Positions 15,278-19,177 of a DNA stretch of 19,177 bases are shown one piece after another (positions within the stretch are counted from its first letter, which is position 1; each line of letters starts with the position of its first letter). A program made the translations under genes and the position numbers. This stretch comes from Carex sylvatica (lineage: Eukaryota; Streptophyta; Magnoliopsida; Poales; Cyperaceae). A model generated the notes under the pieces. The model had not been told where the DNA came from, did not search any database, and saw only the letters and a program-made list of their open reading frames with translations. The stretch is from assembly GCA_964058845.1 (NCBI GenBank), contig CAXKVR010000718.1, positions 1 through 19,177 of the forward strand. Direction: 5' to 3'.

Positions 15278-18200
15278 ATGGCAGGCAACCCGCGCAGTGG
15301 CCGGGACGGCGACGGTGATCGCGGCCTGGAGACCCTAAGAGCCGAACTGGTGGCGGCTCTCCGGGAAGAGGTGGCAGCCTTGGACGAGAAGTTCGAGCAG
15401 AAATTCCGGCGACTCGAGCAGCGCCTTGAAACTGTGGTCGAACGGCCCGATCCCTTGACGGCCAATCTCAACCGAAACGGCAATGAAGAGAGGGAGCAAA
15501 CGAGAGATGGCGTTGCTCACGGTGACCCTCCCATCAGGCCTAACTTCGGCAACTATCGTGATGTCTCGATTCACGACGACGAATCAGACGAAGGGGACGA
15601 CACATGGTACAACGGCAACAATAGACCGGGTGGGCGGGATAACAATCGGGACGGCCGGAATCAAGCAAACAATTTTGGGGATGGCCACCATGAATTCAAA
15701 TTGAGAGTCGACCTTCCCAATTTTAATGGAAATTTGAGTATCGAAGACTTCATCGATTGGATTGCTGAGGTTGATCGATTCTTCGATTACATGGACATTC
15801 CCGAGGAAAGACGGGTTAAATTGGTGGCATGTAGGTTGAAAGGGGGCGCCTCTGCATGGTGGGAGAGGTTGCAACACAGAAGATACCGTGAGGGTAAACC
15901 ACCCATTCGGTTTTGGCCTAGAATGAGGCGTTTGTTGCAAAGGGACTTCCTTCCACCTGACTATGAACAAATTCTATTCCAACAATACCAGAGATGTCAC
16001 CAGGGTCAGAGGTCTGTACATGAGTACACTGCTGAATTCATGCGATTAGCAGAGAGAAACGATCTACGGGAGAGTGAAGGGCAGCAAGTGGCACGATATG
16101 TGGATGGGTTGAAGGTCCCGATTCGAGACAAAATTGGTTTTCATCATTTACGTACCTTGAATGACGCGAAAAACATGGCTATGAAAGCGGAGTTGATGAT
16201 GCAAGACAGTAGAAACCGGTGGGAGTCAAATAGGCGTGGTCTTAATAATGAGCCATTCGCACGAAGCCCTGCTGACAAGGCCAAAGCAGTTCAGGATGTG
16301 CAAAAATCAGGGAGTGACGACAAAGCGTTGGGAAAGAGACCGGTCGGGCAGTCCGAGGTACCGAAATCGACAAACCCCTACACAAAACCGAACCCTATCA
16401 AGTGCTACCGATGCAACCAACCCGGTCACAAGTCCAACGAGTGTCCTGCCCGACGAGGTGTCCACATCGTGGAGCGGGATGAAGAGGAGGATATCCCCTG
16501 TGAACCTGATGGTTATGCAGAGGAGGTAGAGTACGAGGAGGAAGCCGACACCGAGCCCAACTATGTCATTCGCAAGCTGATGTTGACGCCCAAGCAAGAG
16601 GATATTACACAACGTCACCGACTGTTTCGTACCCGATGCACCATAAATGGCCGTATCTTCGACTTGATTATTGACAGTGGCAGTTGTGAGAATATCATTA
16701 GCAGGGAGGCCGTGAAAACTCTGCGGTTGCCAGTGGAGAAGCATCCCAACCCATATTCCATCGGGTGGATCAAAACCGCCGAGAAAATTCAGGTTACCGA
16801 GCGATGTAAAGTACCATTCTCTATTGGCAGGTATCAAGATGAGGCATACTACGATGTGGTGGATATGGATGCGTGTCATTTGTTGTTTGGCAGACCGTGG
16901 CAATTTGATGTAGGCGCGCAACACGCGGGCAGGGAGAATGTTTACAAGCTGGAAAAGGAGGGTGTGAAATTTACCTTGCTACCCTTGGGTGTGAATAGGC
17001 GTTCTAACATTTCTAAGGTGGAGGGGCAGTCTTTTGTTACACTCACGCAGTCAGAGAAGGAGTTGGAGATGGCCGTGAAAGAATCTCGAGTTGTGCACGC
17101 CCTAATCGCGAAGCAAATCCTATCGATCGACGAGTGCCCGCCGGCAGAAATACCAGAGAAGGTCAAGTCATTATTGGAGGAGTTTAAAGAGGTGATACCG
17201 GCGGACCTACCTGACGGACTCCCTCCTATGCGGGACATCCAACATCACATCGATTTGATCCCGGGAGCTAGCCTTCCAAATCTGCCCCACTATCGAATGA
17301 ACCCGCAAGAGAGTGCGATCTTGCAAGAGAAGGTCCAGGAATTGTTGGAAAAGGGCTATGTCCGAGATAGCATGAGCCCATGTGCGGTTCCCGCTTTGTT
17401 GACACCCAAGAAGGACGGGAGTTGGCGGATGTGCGTTGATAGTCGAGCGATCAATAAAATCACAATCGGCTATAAGTTTCCAATTCCAAGGCTAGAGGAC
17501 ATGTTGGATCAGCTGGGCGGTTCCGTGATCTTTTCTAAGATCGATTTGAGAAGTGGGTACCATCAAGTACGTATCCGGCCGGGAGACGAGTGGAAAACGG
17601 CATTCAAAACCAAGGAGGGGTTATACGAGTGGTTGGTGATGCCATTCGGGTTGTCAAATGCCCCAAGCACTTTCATGCGAGTAATGAACCAGGTATTGAA
17701 ACCTTTTATCGGAAAATTTGTTGTGGTCTATTTTGATGATATTCTGATTTACAGTAGATCAGAGGAGGATCACCTTGCACATCTGCGGGCGGTTCTAGCA
17801 GCTTTATTGGAAAACAAGCTTTATGCAAATTTAAAGAAGTGCAGTTTCATGGCCCGAAAGTTGCTGTTTCTTGGGTTTGTTGTTAGTGCAGAAGGGATTC
17901 ATGTGGATGGTGACAAAGTGAAGGCTATACGGGAGTGGCCCGTATCGAACACGGTTACCGAGTTGAGGAGCTTTTTGGGTCTGGCTAGTTTTTACCGGCG
18001 CTTTATCAGAAATTTCAGCACCATAGCCTCACCATTGACGGAGTGTCTGAAGAAAGGGAAATTTCAGTGGAGTAGAGAGGCCGAATCCAGTTTGGCTACA
18101 CTGAAGGAGAGCTTGTGTACAGCCCCTGTCCTAGCCTTACCCGACTTTGGCAAATTATTTGAGGTTGATTGTGATGCAAGTGGAGTGGGGATAGGAGCTG

Positions 18201-19177
18201 TGCTTTCTCAGGAGCGGCGGCCGATTGCTTTTTTTAGTGAGAAGTTGTCGGATGCTAGGCGAAAATGGTCCACCTATGACAAGGAATTTTACGCCGCGGT
18301 ACGAGCTTTGAAGACCTGGGAACATTACCTAATTGGTTGTGAGTTTATTCTCTATTCAGACTGTGATGCACTCAAACACCTGAGCAACCAAACGCGAATC
18401 AGTAAGGACATGCACGCGAGGTGGGTACAATTTCTTCAAAAGTTCCCGTTCAGATTGAAACACAAGGCGGGCGTGCAAAACAAGGTAGCGGATGCATTGA
18501 GCCGACGGGTCGGCTTACTTGTTACCCTAAGCAATGAGGTTGTGGGCTTTGCACAGTTGAAGGATTTGTACGAGTCTGACGAAGATTTTAAAGGAGTGTG
18601 GGCCGAGTGTATTGTCAATCAGACACGTGACGATTTCTATGTCCAAGACGGATATTTAATGAAAGGTAATCAGCTTTGTGTTCCCCGTTCCTCCTTAAGA
18701 GAGAAGTTGATCCGTGACCTACACGGTGGCGGGTTGGCGGGACATTTGGGTCGTGACAAAATCATGGCCGCGGTACAAGAAAGATTCTATTGGCCCCACG
18801 TGCGTAGGGACGTGGGCCGAATTGTTCAGCGTTGTTATGTGTGCCAAAAATCCAAGGGGCAATCTCAGAATACGGGTCTCTATATGCCATTACCCGTGCC
18901 CGACAACATTTGGGAGGACCTGTCCATGGACTTCGTGCTCGGTCTGCCCCGCACACAACGAGGTATGGACTCCGTGTTTGTTGTTGTTGATAGGTTCTCG
19001 AAGATGGCGCATTTCATTCCGTGTCGAAAGGTGGCTGATGCGCAAGGCATAGCCAAACTATTTTTCAAGGAGGTGGTGCGTTTGCATGGCGTACCCAAGT
19101 CGATCACCTCGGATCGAGACAGCAAATTCCTTAGTCATTTCTGGAGAACTCTGTGGTTGATGTTCGACTCATCCCTC
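15278..19177 (+). CDS. Gag-Pol polyprotein of a Ty3/Gypsy retrotransposon (3' end outside window)
   Basis: One frame of 1300 codons with no stop. The gag capsid region (about residues 140-310) contains ASAWWERL and [17 protein letters not shown] zinc knuckle, [14 protein letters not shown], lies at 376-389 and is followed by an acidic stretch. The aspartic protease active site is DSG at 466-468 ([12 protein letters not shown]). Reverse transcriptase has the catalytic D756 in [12 protein letters not shown] and YFDD at 818-821. RNase H starts around [16 protein letters not shown] (D966). The integrase zinc domain has H1149, H1156, C1186 and C1189, and the catalytic D1218 and D1279; the final Glu lies beyond the window. 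Gag and Pol share one frame with no slip site. The ATG is the first after the primer binding site. Base composition is more GC-rich than the flanks. All visible catalytic residues are present, so the visible part of the element looks coding-competent. Confidence 0.95.
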   Translation, partial: MAGNPRSGRDGDGDRGLETLRAELVAALREEVAALDEKFEQKFRRLEQRLETVVERPDPLTANLNRNGNEEREQTRDGVAHGDPPIRPNFGNYRDVSIHDDESDEGDDTWYNGNNRPGGRDNNRDGRNQANNFGDGHHEFKLRVDLPNFNGNLSIEDFIDWIAEVDRFFDYMDIPEERRVKLVACRLKGGASAWWERLQHRRYREGKPPIRFWPRMRRLLQRDFLPPDYEQILFQQYQRCHQGQRSVHEYTAEFMRLAERNDLRESEGQQVARYVDGLKVPIRDKIGFHHLRTLNDAKNMAMKAELMMQDSRNRWESNRRGLNNEPFARSPADKAKAVQDVQKSGSDDKALGKRPVGQSEVPKSTNPYTKPNPIKCYRCNQPGHKSNECPARRGVHIVERDEEEDIPCEPDGYAEEVEYEEEADTEPNYVIRKLMLTPKQEDITQRHRLFRTRCTINGRIFDLIIDSGSCENIISREAVKTLRLPVEKHPNPYSIGWIKTAEKIQVTERCKVPFSIGRYQDEAYYDVVDMDACHLLFGRPWQFDVGAQHAGRENVYKLEKEGVKFTLLPLGVNRRSNISKVEGQSFVTLTQSEKELEMAVKESRVVHALIAKQILSIDECPPAEIPEKVKSLLEEFKEVIPADLPDGLPPMRDIQHHIDLIPGASLPNLPHYRMNPQESAILQEKVQELLEKGYVRDSMSPCAVPALLTPKKDGSWRMCVDSRAINKITIGYKFPIPRLEDMLDQLGGSVIFSKIDLRSGYHQVRIRPGDEWKTAFKTKEGLYEWLVMPFGLSNAPSTFMRVMNQVLKPFIGKFVVVYFDDILIYSRSEEDHLAHLRAVLAALLENKLYANLKKCSFMARKLLFLGFVVSAEGIHVDGDKVKAIREWPVSNTVTELRSFLGLASFYRRFIRNFSTIASPLTECLKKGKFQWSREAESSLATLKESLCTAPVLALPDFGKLFEVDCDASGVGIGAVLSQERRPIAFFSEKLSDARRKWSTYDKEFYAAVRALKTWEHYLIGCEFILYSDCDALKHLSNQTRISKDMHARWVQFLQKFPFRLKHKAGVQNKVADALSRRVGLLVTLSNEVVGFAQLKDLYESDEDFKGVWAECIVNQTRDDFYVQDGYLMKGNQLCVPRSSLREKLIRDLHGGGLAGHLGRDKIMAAVQERFYWPHVRRDVGRIVQRCYVCQKSKGQSQNTGLYMPLPVPDNIWEDLSMDFVLGLPRTQRGMDSVFVVVDRFSKMAHFIPCRKVADAQGIAKLFFKEVVRLHGVPKSITSDRDSKFLSHFWRTLWLMFDSSL

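Larger units (their letters stand above)
15009..19177 (+). mobile_element. Ty3/Gypsy LTR retrotransposon, 5' part
   Basis: Proposed 5' LTR (15009-15241), iMet primer binding site (15244-15255) and an uninterrupted gag-pol frame from 15278 in the order protease, RT, RNase H, integrase, which defines Ty3/Gypsy. The polypurine tract, 3' LTR and right target duplication lie beyond the window. The D-x-V-D-M-D-A-C-H and GRPWQFD motifs after the protease suggest a chromovirus-type lineage, but the chromodomain region is not included, so the lineage is open. Confidence 0.93.

Noticed and set aside
15584..15970. 128-codon minus-strand frame
   Set aside because: It is a shadow of the gag frame on the opposite strand.
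16307..16924. 205-codon minus-strand frame
   Set aside because: It lies antisense to the gag-protease region, whose frame has clear domains. The same holds for the other small frames between 15229 and 19125.

Overview
This looks like nuclear DNA of a flowering plant. It is AT-rich and gene-poor. It carries one KIB1-4/DUF295 F-box gene, a small intron-containing X8 (CBM43) gene, several miniature inverted-repeat elements and the 5' part of a Ty3/Gypsy retrotransposon primed by initiator tRNA-Met. No operons, Shine-Dalgarno sites or CRISPR arrays are present. The species cannot be named from the sequence.

Layout. 1-1180 is non-coding, with one doubtful inverted-repeat element. 1183-3660 is a cluster of transposons: two Mutator-like miniature elements (about 1192-1372 and 1407-1615), a GC-rich hAT miniature element (1970-2427) with a perfect 8-bp target duplication, a 765-bp element with 21-bp terminal inverted repeats (2533-3297), and a third Mutator-like element (3362-3579) with a perfect 9-bp target duplication. 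4295-4866 is the 3' end and downstream flank of a second, broken F-box gene. 5139-5800 is an X8-domain gene whose last exon is interrupted by a one-base length change and a small duplication; a hAT-like element (5806-6490) follows directly. 6901-7290 and 8410-8832 are two long hairpin elements. 8850-9240 looks like a promoter and leader without a gene.

9577-11249 is a tandem array with a 449-bp period. A 317-bp segment with 5'-TG...CA-3' ends is present four times and a 132-bp spacer three times. The spacer is related to 3303-3655, where the third Mutator-like element sits. The array ends about 415 bp upstream of the F-box reading frame (11665-12789), which has complete ends of the family type but no ATG at the expected start. 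The 3' flank of this gene matches the flank of the broken copy at 4295-4866. 13623-14760 is a mosaic of a small palindromic element and exon-, intron- and leader-like sequence without a convincing gene.

15009-19177 is a Gypsy element: a short 5' LTR, a primer binding site, and one uninterrupted gag-protease-RT-RNase H-integrase frame of 1300 codons that runs off the window.

The genes do not form a pathway. The window is best read as a transposon-rich intergenic region with a duplicated F-box locus. I see no new defence or biosynthetic system. The most unusual structure is the LTR-like tandem array beside the F-box gene, together with its MITE-interrupted relative 6 kb away.
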